DNA of 64,000 bases from Vibrio hyugaensis. GTDB taxonomy: Bacteria; Pseudomonadota; Gammaproteobacteria; Enterobacterales; Vibrionaceae. Under the pieces are notes generated by a model, which did no database searches, had not been told where the DNA came from, and saw nothing but the letters and a program-made list of their open reading frames with translations. Both the position numbers and the translations under genes were made by a program. Below are positions 17,005 to 25,013 of the stretch, in pieces; positions within the stretch are counted from its first letter, which is position 1; every line of letters begins with the position of its first letter. Location of the stretch: contig NZ_CP025794.1 of assembly GCF_002906655.1 (NCBI RefSeq), positions 186,001-250,000 on the forward strand. Direction: 5' to 3'.

Positions 17005-18783
17005 TTAAACAGCTTCCTCGAACTGCTTATCGTCCTCTTCTTCAATTTGCTGAATATGGCGATTTGCTTGTTGAAGTTGGTACATTTGCGCGTAACGACC
17101 ATTTTGCTTCAATAGTGCTTTATGGGTTCCGCTTTCTACCAAATCACCATGGTGTAGGACGATGATCTTATCGGCATCCAAAATGGTCGATAAACGGTGG
17201 GCAATCACCACAAGTGTCATGTCTTGGCGAAGTACTTCTAGACTCTTCTGAATCAACGCTTCGGTCCCCGAGTCGATGTTCGCAGTCGCTTCATCCAAAA
17301 TAAGAATCTTTGGCTTCGCCACTAATACACGCGCGAGTGCAAGCAATTGTTTTTGGCCTGCCGAAAGATTGGTTTCACCTTGGCCAAGTTGCGTATCCAA
17401 GCCATTCGGATAACGACGAATCTGTTCAGCTAATCCGACTTTTTCAAGAGCATCCCAAATCTGAGCGTCTTCCATTGGTCTACCCAGAGATATATTTTCT
17501 CGCACGCTTGCAGGAAGGATGTGCGGATCTTGTTGAACCATGGCCACATCTTTACGAAGGACATCTTTACCTAACGACTTTAATGGACGCCCATCAATGA
17601 GCAGTTCACCGATCTCTGCTGGGTAGAAGCCCATTAGCAGGGACGCTAGGGTACTTTTGCCGCTTCCGGTATGACCAACAAGCGCAATAAAGTCTTGGTG
17701 GTTGGCCTTTAAAGAAATGTCCTTCAATACGTCTTGTTTTCCGTCGTAACTGAAAGTCAGGTGGTTAAGCTCAATTGATCCAGTTCTTAATGGCTGATGG
17801 TCATCACCGTAAGTTTGCTCTTTCGCATCGATCAATTCGAACACACGTTCACTTGATACGAGCGCTTGCTGAAGCAATGCCAATTGTTGAGTCATCTCAA
17901 TTAAAGGTTCGGTAACGCGAGCAAGATAGCTGATGAACGCATAAAGCACACCCACACCAATCAGTTCGATACCGTTGAAACCAAAGATAGCCACCAAAGA
18001 GAGTAGGGCGAGGCCCGCTAACAAGTCCATTAATGGGCGTAATAAGTAGCCATTCAAACGAATCACCTTTTTAGAAGCAACCAAGTGCTGCTCGGTTAGG
18101 TCATTAAACTGTTTGTTAAAACGCGCTTCTTGTTGCATGAGCTGAACAACACTCATCCCTTGGATTGATTCGCTTAAATTCGCATTGATATCGGTGAGCA
18201 AATCGCGCATGTTGCGGTAGTTCTCGGTACTCAGCTGTTTAAATAGGTACATAAAGCCAACGACGATAGGCAGTAGTACCAACACAACCAGTGTTAACTT
18301 CCAACTCATGTAAGTCATTACGCCAAGCATGACTAAGATCATGACAACATTTTTCACCACCGTCGCGATAAGCAGTTCATAAAACTGCTGAAGCGATTCC
18401 GTATCGTTAGTGATGCGAGAAACCAGCTTCCCTGCAGGTGTGTAATCGAATGCTGATAGCGGTTGTTTGATGACACCAGAGAAAACTTGTTTACGAATGG
18501 TTTTTATCGTATTGGTTGCAACAATACTGAATTGTAGCGACTGAAAGTATTGGAAGGTCGCGGAGATGATTTGCAAAGCGATGTAACTAGCCGCGAGCGA
18601 AATTAAAATATCGCGCGAGTAGTCGCCTTTGGCAATATGTTCATCGATAAAGTATTGGATCAACCAAGGCCCACCGGCACTGGCTAACGCCGCAATAAAC
18701 AGCAGAGAAAGCCCTTTAATCATTGGCTTTGGCTGAGACAATGGGTAAGACATTAACCGCTTAAATGTTGTTGATTGCTTCAT
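17005..18783 (-). CDS. mdlB: ABC exporter half-transporter MdlB
   Basis: The 592-aa protein fuses six transmembrane segments (about 1-310) to an ATP-binding domain with Walker A GHTGSGKST and Walker B ILILDEATANIDSGTE. The ABC signature reads NLSAGQKQLLALAR, with Ala in place of the first Gly of LSGGQ; the E. coli MdlB signature also departs from LSGGQ here. Long stretches (QPLSAFD.., VGVLYAFISYL.., AMVQQDP) match E. coli MdlB. It should pair with MdlA as a heterodimeric multidrug-type exporter; the physiological substrate is unknown. Its ATG begins 2 bases after the mdlA stop. Confidence 0.92.
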   Translation of the reverse strand: MKQSTTFKRLMSYPLSQPKPMIKGLSLLFIAALASAGGPWLIQYFIDEHIAKGDYSRDILISLAASYIALQIISATFQYFQSLQFSIVATNTIKTIRKQVFSGVIKQPLSAFDYTPAGKLVSRITNDTESLQQFYELLIATVVKNVVMILVMLGVMTYMSWKLTLVVLVLLPIVVGFMYLFKQLSTENYRNMRDLLTDINANLSESIQGMSVVQLMQQEARFNKQFNDLTEQHLVASKKVIRLNGYLLRPLMDLLAGLALLSLVAIFGFNGIELIGVGVLYAFISYLARVTEPLIEMTQQLALLQQALVSSERVFELIDAKEQTYGDDHQPLRTGSIELNHLTFSYDGKQDVLKDISLKANHQDFIALVGHTGSGKSTLASLLMGFYPAEIGELLIDGRPLKSLGKDVLRKDVAMVQQDPHILPASVRENISLGRPMEDAQIWDALEKVGLAEQIRRYPNGLDTQLGQGETNLSAGQKQLLALARVLVAKPKILILDEATANIDSGTEALIQKSLEVLRQDMTLVVIAHRLSTILDADKIIVLHHGDLVESGTHKALLKQNGRYAQMYQLQQANRHIQQIEEEDDKQFEEAV

Positions 18784-18785
18784 GA

Positions 18786-20525
18786 TTAGTCCTCCATTGC
18801 CTGTTCAAGTTTTTGGTACTGATACATTTCAGCGTACCAGCCTTGACGTTCAAGCAACGCTTTGTGCTGTCCGCGCTCTCCAATGTGACCGTGGTTTAGT
18901 ACGATGATTTCTTCAGCCGCCTCTAGAGCCGTTAGACGGTGGGCAATGACAATCAGCGACTGGTCACGATAATAAGTTTCTAAGTTCTTAAGTATTTGAT
19001 GTTCTGTGCGGCCATCTACTGCAGACAGTGCGTCATCCAACACGAGAACCTGAGCATTTAATAACATCGCACGAGCGATCGCGATACGTTGCTTTTGACC
19101 GCCAGAAAGGGTAATGCCTTTTTCGCCCACTTCGGTTTGGTAACCTTCGGGAAACTTTTCGATATCGTCATGGATGCACGCCAATTTTGCCGCGCGGTAG
19201 ACTTCGTCTTTCGACGCATCTGGGTTACCCAAAGCGATGTTGTCGAAGATCGATTTAGAGAATAGGAAAGGACTTTGGTTAACGACGGCAAAACGATTTC
19301 GCCACTCAGGTAATACGCCATCTTTAATGTTGATGTCACCGAACTGAATCGTGCCATTATCCATATCATGTTGACGGAGCAAGAGAGTCAGCAGCGTTGA
19401 TTTGCCACTACCAACCGGTCCCGCAATACCCAACATCTTTCCAGGTTCTAATGTGACGTATAAATCGGTTAGTGCGGCGGGTAAATTCTTAGACCAATGG
19501 AATTCATCAATTTTGATGTTCAATGGTAATGGCTGTTTACCTAACGATTTCTCACCACTGATGATCTCCGGTTGTTCATCGAAGATTTCTTGTAGGCGAT
19601 TCCAGGCGGCAGAGCCACGCTCAAGGATATTAAACAAAAATGCAAAGGCCAGCATTGGCCAAATCATTAAGCCGAGATACATGGTAAATGCGGTTAAGTC
19701 CCCCAAAGTGATGTCGCCTTTATCTACCAAGTAAGCGCCAGAAGCCACACTTAGGAAGAATGACATACCAATGGTAATCTGAATGGCAGGATCAAAACGA
19801 GCATCCACTCTTGCAACTGCAATGTTCTTCGCGCCAGTATCATCAACTACGTCCTCGAAGCGTTGTTGCTCTTGGTTTTCTAATCCAAAAGCACGCAACA
19901 TGCGAACGCCATTGAGAGATTCTTGCGTCATGTCTGACATGGAAGAGAAGGCTTCTTGGGCAATTTTAAAGCGTTTATGAAGAATACGAACAATGAAGAA
20001 GATAATTACCGCCAAGAATGGCATTGGTAACAACGCCATGACAGTGAGCTTCCAACTGACTTGAGTCACCATCACAATCAGTACTGCAATGCCAGTAATC
20101 AGTGAGTCAGCCGCCGTTAGTACGCCTTCACCAGCGGTCATCACGATATTACGCACGTCATTAGTGCCTCGGGCCATGAGGTCACCAGTTTTGAAACGCT
20201 CAAAGAAACGAGGAGGTTGAGTTGACAGGTGACGATACAGGCGATTACGCAAAATGGTCCCTAATTCCCAACTTGCGCCGAATAGCCATATACGCCAGAG
20301 TATTCGGCAGCCATATATCGCAAAAAACAACACGATAAGGCCTAATAACCACATGACTAAGGTACGGGTTTCTAGCGTGTTATCGACGACACCGTCAACG
20401 ATAATACCAACCGCTTTGGGAGGAATTAATTGCAGGGCGGAAATGACAGCAAATAATAGGATTGAACCTACATAATGTTTCCACTTTTGTCGAAAATACC
20501 AACGCAACTGCCAGAATATTCGCAT
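18786..20525 (-). CDS. mdlA: ABC exporter half-transporter MdlA
   Basis: The 579-aa partner of MdlB has six transmembrane segments followed by an ATPase domain with Walker A GPVGSGKST, a canonical ITLSGGQKQR signature and Walker B VLVLDDALSAVD. The Walker B sequence ends in Asp-Asp rather than Asp-Glu, so this half lacks the usual catalytic glutamate. MdlB carries the normal DEAT. One degenerate and one consensus ATP site is usual in heterodimeric exporters. The ribosome binding site is strong (AGGAGGCGAA). It is the first gene of the two-gene operon. Confidence 0.92.
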   Translation of the reverse strand: MRIFWQLRWYFRQKWKHYVGSILLFAVISALQLIPPKAVGIIVDGVVDNTLETRTLVMWLLGLIVLFFAIYGCRILWRIWLFGASWELGTILRNRLYRHLSTQPPRFFERFKTGDLMARGTNDVRNIVMTAGEGVLTAADSLITGIAVLIVMVTQVSWKLTVMALLPMPFLAVIIFFIVRILHKRFKIAQEAFSSMSDMTQESLNGVRMLRAFGLENQEQQRFEDVVDDTGAKNIAVARVDARFDPAIQITIGMSFFLSVASGAYLVDKGDITLGDLTAFTMYLGLMIWPMLAFAFLFNILERGSAAWNRLQEIFDEQPEIISGEKSLGKQPLPLNIKIDEFHWSKNLPAALTDLYVTLEPGKMLGIAGPVGSGKSTLLTLLLRQHDMDNGTIQFGDINIKDGVLPEWRNRFAVVNQSPFLFSKSIFDNIALGNPDASKDEVYRAAKLACIHDDIEKFPEGYQTEVGEKGITLSGGQKQRIAIARAMLLNAQVLVLDDALSAVDGRTEHQILKNLETYYRDQSLIVIAHRLTALEAAEEIIVLNHGHIGERGQHKALLERQGWYAEMYQYQKLEQAMED

Positions 20526-20796
20526 TTCGCCTCCTGCTTAAATGATTGAATTTATTATGGAACCATTATTGAGCGAAATGATGAGTTTACAAGCATAATT
20601 TTTGAGCGAAATAAAAAACAATACAATGTGTCGATTTTGTCATGGTGCATTGATTTAGAGCTTTATCTATCTCTGTAACGACCGGATGTAACAAAATATT
20701 GTGAAATTTATGTTAATGTTTGGTTTTGCGGGTTTCTGTCGTATAAAAGAGGGAATGCCTCAAAAGTAGGTCTCTTGAAGCCCATTTTAAGGCGTT

Positions 20797-21309
20797 TTAG
20801 CAGTCGTCAGTTTTAATCTCGTACTTTATTTGACCACCGGCTGTATGTGGGTAGTACACCTCAACATAGCAAAGGTGAAAGATGTCTACAGGCTTGTTAG
20901 CAAAACCGATGAGGAAATAGGGTTCATTTTCGTCTTCAACCCCATACCATCGATTGATCGTTAATTGCGGATCAAATCCGGCTAAATCATGAGCGGGAAT
21001 CACATTCTTGATATAACCGTAATAACCAATCAAATCGTTCACACCATCATTGTCCAAGTCGATGTTTTTAAGATCACCTGAATCGACTTGCTCTTGAGAT
21101 TGAATGACGGCTTTAGCGTACACCTGATTATTTGCTGTCATTAAAGCTTCACGTGCCCCATAAAGCACTGCGATTCTCGCATCCTTTTGAATGTCCAGAA
21201 ACTTGGGGAATGCGACGACACTCAATACGCCAAGAATGACGATGCAAATCACTAATTCTATCAGTGTAAAACCTTTTGTATTACGCACAGCCAACCTCCA
21301 AATTTGCAT
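20797..21309 (-). CDS. Orphan type IV pilin / pseudopilin-like protein
   Basis: The 170-aa protein has a short positive leader and a prepilin peptidase site, G13 before FTLIELVICIVILGVLSVVA, with the conserved Glu at mature position 5. A variable C-terminal domain ends in a cysteine (TDDC), and a second cysteine sits near residue 147 (HLCYVE). This could form the disulphide-bounded loop of type IVa pilins. No pilus assembly genes lie nearby, so it is probably a minor pilin or pseudopilin used by machinery encoded elsewhere (MSHA, PilA or type II secretion). Confidence 0.82.
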   Translation of the reverse strand: MQIWRLAVRNTKGFTLIELVICIVILGVLSVVAFPKFLDIQKDARIAVLYGAREALMTANNQVYAKAVIQSQEQVDSGDLKNIDLDNDGVNDLIGYYGYIKNVIPAHDLAGFDPQLTINRWYGVEDENEPYFLIGFANKPVDIFHLCYVEVYYPHTAGGQIKYEIKTDDC

Positions 21310-21620
21310 TTTTATCGTCTGCTATTCTGGAGCAAAATTATGGCTGGGAGAGGATTGAAAAAGAATGAAGTTTTTGGATGAATAACATGGTTCTTGTTTA
21401 TTAAACAAGTTGCTTAAAATTACAGAAGGAATTCATTCATTCTCACACAAAAAGTAAGTCTTCTCTCAATAAGAAGAGGTGAAACACACGTTGGAATAAG
21501 GTGTTGAAGATGATGTCCTCAATCGTGCACACCCTCTGATGAATTTGACATTTTTATCACTGATGTACCAGCGAAGTTTGTCATGGTAAATGAAATCGGC
21601 TTTTGGCGACGAGAGGTGGA
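21310..21620. other. Intergenic region between pilin-like gene and LysR gene
   Basis: These 311 bases hold no supportable gene. They contain the upstream region of the pilin-like gene. A 7-bp inverted repeat (CTTGTTT/AAACAAG, 21393-21409) is the only structure seen. Confidence 0.5.
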
Positions 21621-22496
21621 TTAGTTAGTGTCAGAAAGAACAAAATCGACAAACGTGCGATTTTTAAGGGAAAGCTGTTTTGAACGGTAAAGCAGGTGGA
21701 TCGGCTTTGGCTTGGGAGTATGTTGATGGAGAATTTCCACCAATGCGCCAGATTGGATTTCTTGTTCAACTAAGATCTTTGGTTGCAGCAGAACGCCAGA
21801 GCCTTTTAACGCGGCAAACTTCAGTACATCACCGTTATTAGACGTTAATCGGGTGTTGCTGTTTCCAAAGGTATTAGAAGGCATGTTGACCACTTGTTGG
21901 CTTTCCCCTTGATGATAGTGAAAGCCTAAACAATGATGATGCTCTAAATCTTCAAGTAACTGGATAGGCTTATGCTGCTCAAGATAAGAGGGGGAAGCGC
22001 AATAAGTCATGTGGTATTCACCCAGCTTTCTTGCGACTAACGACGAATCGACCAATTCACCGATTCGAATAATCACGTCTGCTTCACTTCGATATGGGTC
22101 AATCAAATTGTTATCCAACATCAGCTCAACGTTCAAATCGGGAAATTCTGCTAAGAAGTCAGTCACGATGGGTGCAATGACCTTTTTGCCATAAGTGACA
22201 GGGCAGTTAACTTTTACCGTTCCGGTTGGACGGTTGATCAGCGTCTGGATCAGGTTCTCTGCGTTGGTGATGTCTTCAATAATGCGGTGGCACTCTTGAT
22301 AGTAAAGCCTGCCAGCTTCGGTCAGGGATTGTTTGCGCGTGGTGCGATGAATCAGTTGTGTACCTAAGCGTTGCTCAAGAAAGCTCACGTGCTTGCCAAC
22401 CATGGTCGGTGAAATATCAAAGTGGTGTGCGGCGTTACGAAAGCTGCCATGTTCGACCACGTAAGCAAAAACTTTCATGCTTGTTAATTTATCCAT
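21621..22496 (-). CDS. LysR-family transcriptional regulator
   Basis: I start this at the ATG at 22496 (MDKLTSMKVFAYVVEHGSF), which gives 291 aa and a canonical N-terminus. The frame is open 17 residues further upstream. The winged helix-turn-helix covers about 1-60 (NAAHHFDISPTMVGKHVSFLEQRLGTQL). The rest is a substrate-binding-like effector domain. It is divergent from a monooxygenase/oxidoreductase gene pair, the classical arrangement for a LysR regulator of its neighbours. The effector is unknown. Confidence 0.9.
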   Translation of the reverse strand: MDKLTSMKVFAYVVEHGSFRNAAHHFDISPTMVGKHVSFLEQRLGTQLIHRTTRKQSLTEAGRLYYQECHRIIEDITNAENLIQTLINRPTGTVKVNCPVTYGKKVIAPIVTDFLAEFPDLNVELMLDNNLIDPYRSEADVIIRIGELVDSSLVARKLGEYHMTYCASPSYLEQHKPIQLLEDLEHHHCLGFHYHQGESQQVVNMPSNTFGNSNTRLTSNNGDVLKFAALKGSGVLLQPKILVEQEIQSGALVEILHQHTPKPKPIHLLYRSKQLSLKNRTFVDFVLSDTN

Positions 22497-22509
22497 TGCA
22501 CACCCATAG

Positions 22510-22543
22510 TTGATAAAGAAATAACTAAAGCAGAGTTTATCAA
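22510..22543. promoter_or_regulatory. Candidate LysR operator in the divergent promoter region
   Basis: A perfect 8-bp inverted repeat, TTGATAAA and TTTATCAA, is separated by 18 bases. It sits 13 bases upstream of the LysR start and about 56 bases before the divergent gene, a common geometry for LysR autoregulation and activation. Confidence 0.45.
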
Positions 22544-22599
22544 TCAAACGGGGTTAATTACAGTGGGCGTATGATTAAGAATGGAGAAAGAGAGCCATC

Positions 22600-22887
22600 A
22601 TGAGCGAGACGATTTTTGTTACCGCCGAACTGAAAATGAATGTCGATAAGCCAAGACAACAAGTGGTTGAAGCCATTGAACAATTTTGCCTTGATATGCA
22701 AAGTGAAGCGGGATGTTTGCAAGCAAATGCGACCTACGATTCTAAAGAGCCACTACATGTGATTCTTTGGGAGCGATATGAAAACCGCGCCGCGATTGAA
22801 GCGCATTTTGCTATGCCGCATACACAAGCGTTTATTGCGGCTGAAATGGTGGAGTTAGTCCAAGCATTCGAAACCCAAGCTCAATAG
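22600..22887 (+). CDS. Antibiotic biosynthesis monooxygenase (ABM/YgiN-like) family protein
   Basis: The 95-aa protein matches the small dimeric ABM ferredoxin-like fold: a beta start (IFVTAELKM), a helix with EAIEQFCLDMQSEAGCLQ, then the strand HVILWERYENRAAIEAHFAMPHTQAF. Members are quinol or flavin-free monooxygenases. It precedes the oxidoreductase gene by 11 bases and is divergent from the LysR gene, so the pair probably handles a small reactive metabolite. Confidence 0.82.
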   Translation: MSETIFVTAELKMNVDKPRQQVVEAIEQFCLDMQSEAGCLQANATYDSKEPLHVILWERYENRAAIEAHFAMPHTQAFIAAEMVELVQAFETQAQ

Positions 22888-22898
22888 GAGAAGCGAAC

Positions 22899-23876
22899 AT
22901 GAAATGGGGCATTTTAGGCACAAGCTTTATCTCAGGTGTCATGGCTGAGGCAATCCAAGGCGATGACAAGAGTGAACTGTACGCGGTTGCTGGGCGTTCG
23001 GAACAGAACTTAAAGGCATTCGCTGAGCAATATGGCATCGAGAATACGTTCAACGATTACGATGCGTTGATTGCCGATGAGCAAGTCGACATTATTTATA
23101 TCGCATTGCCAAATCACCTTCATCATGACTTTATCGTCAAAGCGGCAGAGCAGGGTAAAGCGATTCTTTGTGAGAAGTCACTTTCGGTAGATATGGAAAA
23201 AACCGAGTTGGCACTAAAAGCAGTTGAAACACACAAGGTATTCTTTGCTGAAGGTTTGATGTACTTGCATCACCCGTTGATCAGCGAGTTGGTTTCGGTG
23301 CTTACATCGGGAGAGATTGGTGAACTTCGCTCCATCCATACGTCTTATATTGCATCGATTGCACAGTTTGTGAATCCAGACAGTAAAGGTGCTTTGTATA
23401 ACTTAGGTTGTTACCCAATGTCATTGGTGCATTTGGTGGTCAAAACCATGTTGGATGAACAAGCCTTTGGAAACCGTTCAATGACGACGATCGGTCGACG
23501 AGGTAACGATGGGAACATCTGTGAATCGAGTTTGATGATGCAATTCGGTGAGCAACAAACGGCGAGCGTACACACCGCAGAAGACCATGGATTGAAACAC
23601 CAATTCACTATTCTGGGTAGTAAAGGCTGTATTACGTTAGACTCGAATCCATGGCTACCAACGCAAGAAAACCAGTTTAGTGTGGAAATTTACGAGACAT
23701 CGAAGCGTGAAGTGTCTGTTTCGGCAGCTGGGGACGCTTTCTTCTATCAAGTGCGCAATATTCGCCAAGCGGTTGAAGAAGGGCGTACCTCGTTAGAAAA
23801 CCCTTGTTCAACATGGGAAGACTCTCACCGTATTATGCAGCTACTGACCGAGTGGGAATCACTGGCTTCAAAGTAA
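22899..23876 (+). CDS. Gfo/Idh/MocA-family NAD(P)-dependent oxidoreductase
   Basis: The 325-aa protein has an N-terminal Rossmann domain (WGILGTSFISGVMAEAI) followed by the family signature near residues 90-100 (GKAILCEKSLSVD, an EKP-like motif with Ser in place of Pro). A C-terminal alpha/beta domain follows. Such enzymes reduce or oxidise sugars and related polyols. It has a strong ribosome binding site (AGGAGAAGCGAAC). It shares an operon with the monooxygenase-like gene and ends in a terminator hairpin. Confidence 0.88.
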   Translation: MKWGILGTSFISGVMAEAIQGDDKSELYAVAGRSEQNLKAFAEQYGIENTFNDYDALIADEQVDIIYIALPNHLHHDFIVKAAEQGKAILCEKSLSVDMEKTELALKAVETHKVFFAEGLMYLHHPLISELVSVLTSGEIGELRSIHTSYIASIAQFVNPDSKGALYNLGCYPMSLVHLVVKTMLDEQAFGNRSMTTIGRRGNDGNICESSLMMQFGEQQTASVHTAEDHGLKHQFTILGSKGCITLDSNPWLPTQENQFSVEIYETSKREVSVSAAGDAFFYQVRNIRQAVEEGRTSLENPCSTWEDSHRIMQLLTEWESLASK

Positions 23877-23903
23877 GTCTGTACTTGAACCAATGAACAT
23901 AAA

Positions 23904-23942
23904 AACGGCGCACTAAATCTAATGATCAGTGCGCTGTTTTTA
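23904..23942. terminator. Terminator between the oxidoreductase and glycosylase genes
   Basis: A 10-bp stem with one mismatch (ACGGCGCACT / AGTGCGCTGT) has flanking A and T runs, so it can serve both convergent genes. Confidence 0.75.
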
Positions 23943-23960
23943 TTTTGGGTTTAGTCTGGA

Positions 23961-24647
23961 TTAAATGCGATTATCGCCGGTGCTGAACGCAATGATTTGG
24001 CTGATCTCAGACAGGCTTCTGCCACTTTCTTGCTGCCATTGAACAAATGCTTTGTTGGTTGCATCGAGCGATTTTTTCGTATCTTTGCCACCTTCAATGA
24101 TCTTGCAATTACGCAAGTAAGCCTCGACGTCGCTAGACAAGATAAAGGTATCAACGCCCATTTGGCGAAGTGTGTAAGGACCGGTATTTCCACCTAGGCG
24201 ATTACCGCGTTTCTTCAAATACGCCCATAGCTCAGTGATTTTCTCTTGCGGCCAATCGGCAACCATTTTGCCAAACGAGCCGTATTCGATTTTTGCTTCG
24301 TGGATCATTCGAGCGTTGGCAGGGATCGACATGACTTTAGTGAGGTGGCGAATAATGCGTTTATCGGTTGCTTTGGTTTCCCATTGCTCGTCTGACAGCA
24401 TCAACAGCGGCTCAATCTTAAATCCGAAGAACACTTCTTCAAAGTTCGGCCACTTGTTTCGAACCACGCTCCACGAAATACCACTTTGGAATACCTTCAT
24501 CGAAAAAGCGGCCAGCCAACGGTCATCGGGAATCGCTGCCAGCTCTTCTTTGCTTAGTGGATGAGATAAAAGCGCTTCAAGTTGATCTTCACCACCTTTA
24601 CGCTCGACAGCGCGCTGATAAATCGCGTCAAATTTTTCGATACTCAT
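23961..24647 (-). CDS. Divergent DNA-3-methyladenine glycosylase I (Tag)-family protein
   Basis: Starting at the ATG at 24647 (MSIEKFDAIY) the protein is 228 aa; the frame is open 28 residues further but that part looks untranslated. The central segment FQSGISWSVVRNKWPNFEEVFFGF and the later NTGPYTLRQMGVDTFILSSDV stretch resemble the Tag glycosylase fold, which removes 3-methyladenine from DNA. The N-terminal zinc-binding Cys/His residues of E. coli Tag are missing, so this is a distant branch and its activity is uncertain. It is divergent from a 64-aa gene. Confidence 0.7.
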   Translation of the reverse strand: MSIEKFDAIYQRAVERKGGEDQLEALLSHPLSKEELAAIPDDRWLAAFSMKVFQSGISWSVVRNKWPNFEEVFFGFKIEPLLMLSDEQWETKATDKRIIRHLTKVMSIPANARMIHEAKIEYGSFGKMVADWPQEKITELWAYLKKRGNRLGGNTGPYTLRQMGVDTFILSSDVEAYLRNCKIIEGGKDTKKSLDATNKAFVQWQQESGRSLSEISQIIAFSTGDNRI

Positions 24648-24733
24648 AAAAGAAGTTAGTCCTAGTTTATGTCGATAATTGCGAAACATACTACGCTTAA
24701 GTGGCTGAATCGTAAATTGATGGAGTGTCACAA

Positions 24734-24928
24734 ATGAAGAAGGTCACATTAACGTTTGTCGGGGAAGGTTCGGATCGTATTGCGGAAAAATTCTATGCGT
24801 GGATGACGGACGGTGGGTTAGAAGACAGCATGATTGAGAATTTATCTGACCGTGAAATCTCAGTGGTCGGCATCAGTGATATGGATAATGAAACGCGTGA
24901 TGTGGTGATCAATACGGAAATGAACTAA
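24734..24928 (+). CDS. Small protein of unknown function
   Basis: The 64-aa acidic protein (MKKVTLTFVGEGSDRIAEKFYAWMTDGG...) looks like an alpha/beta domain with no signal peptide. I do not recognise it. An in-frame GTG lies three codons upstream; I prefer the ATG because TGGAG gives a ribosome binding site. It is divergent from the Tag-like glycosylase and ends at a strong terminator. Confidence 0.7.
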   Translation: MKKVTLTFVGEGSDRIAEKFYAWMTDGGLEDSMIENLSDREISVVGISDMDNETRDVVINTEMN

Positions 24929-24964
24929 CGAGTCGTCTTTCGTCAGCAAGTAGAATCAGATAAA

Positions 24965-24992
24965 ACAAAGCCCTTCACTCGAAGGGCTTTGT
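24965..24992. terminator. Bidirectional terminator
   Basis: ACAAAGCCCTTC / GAAGGGCTTTGT forms a perfect 12-bp stem with an ACTC loop and serves the convergent small gene and the Hsp70 operon. Confidence 0.88.
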
Positions 24993-25013
24993 TGCGCTTA
25001 TAAGCATGGGATC

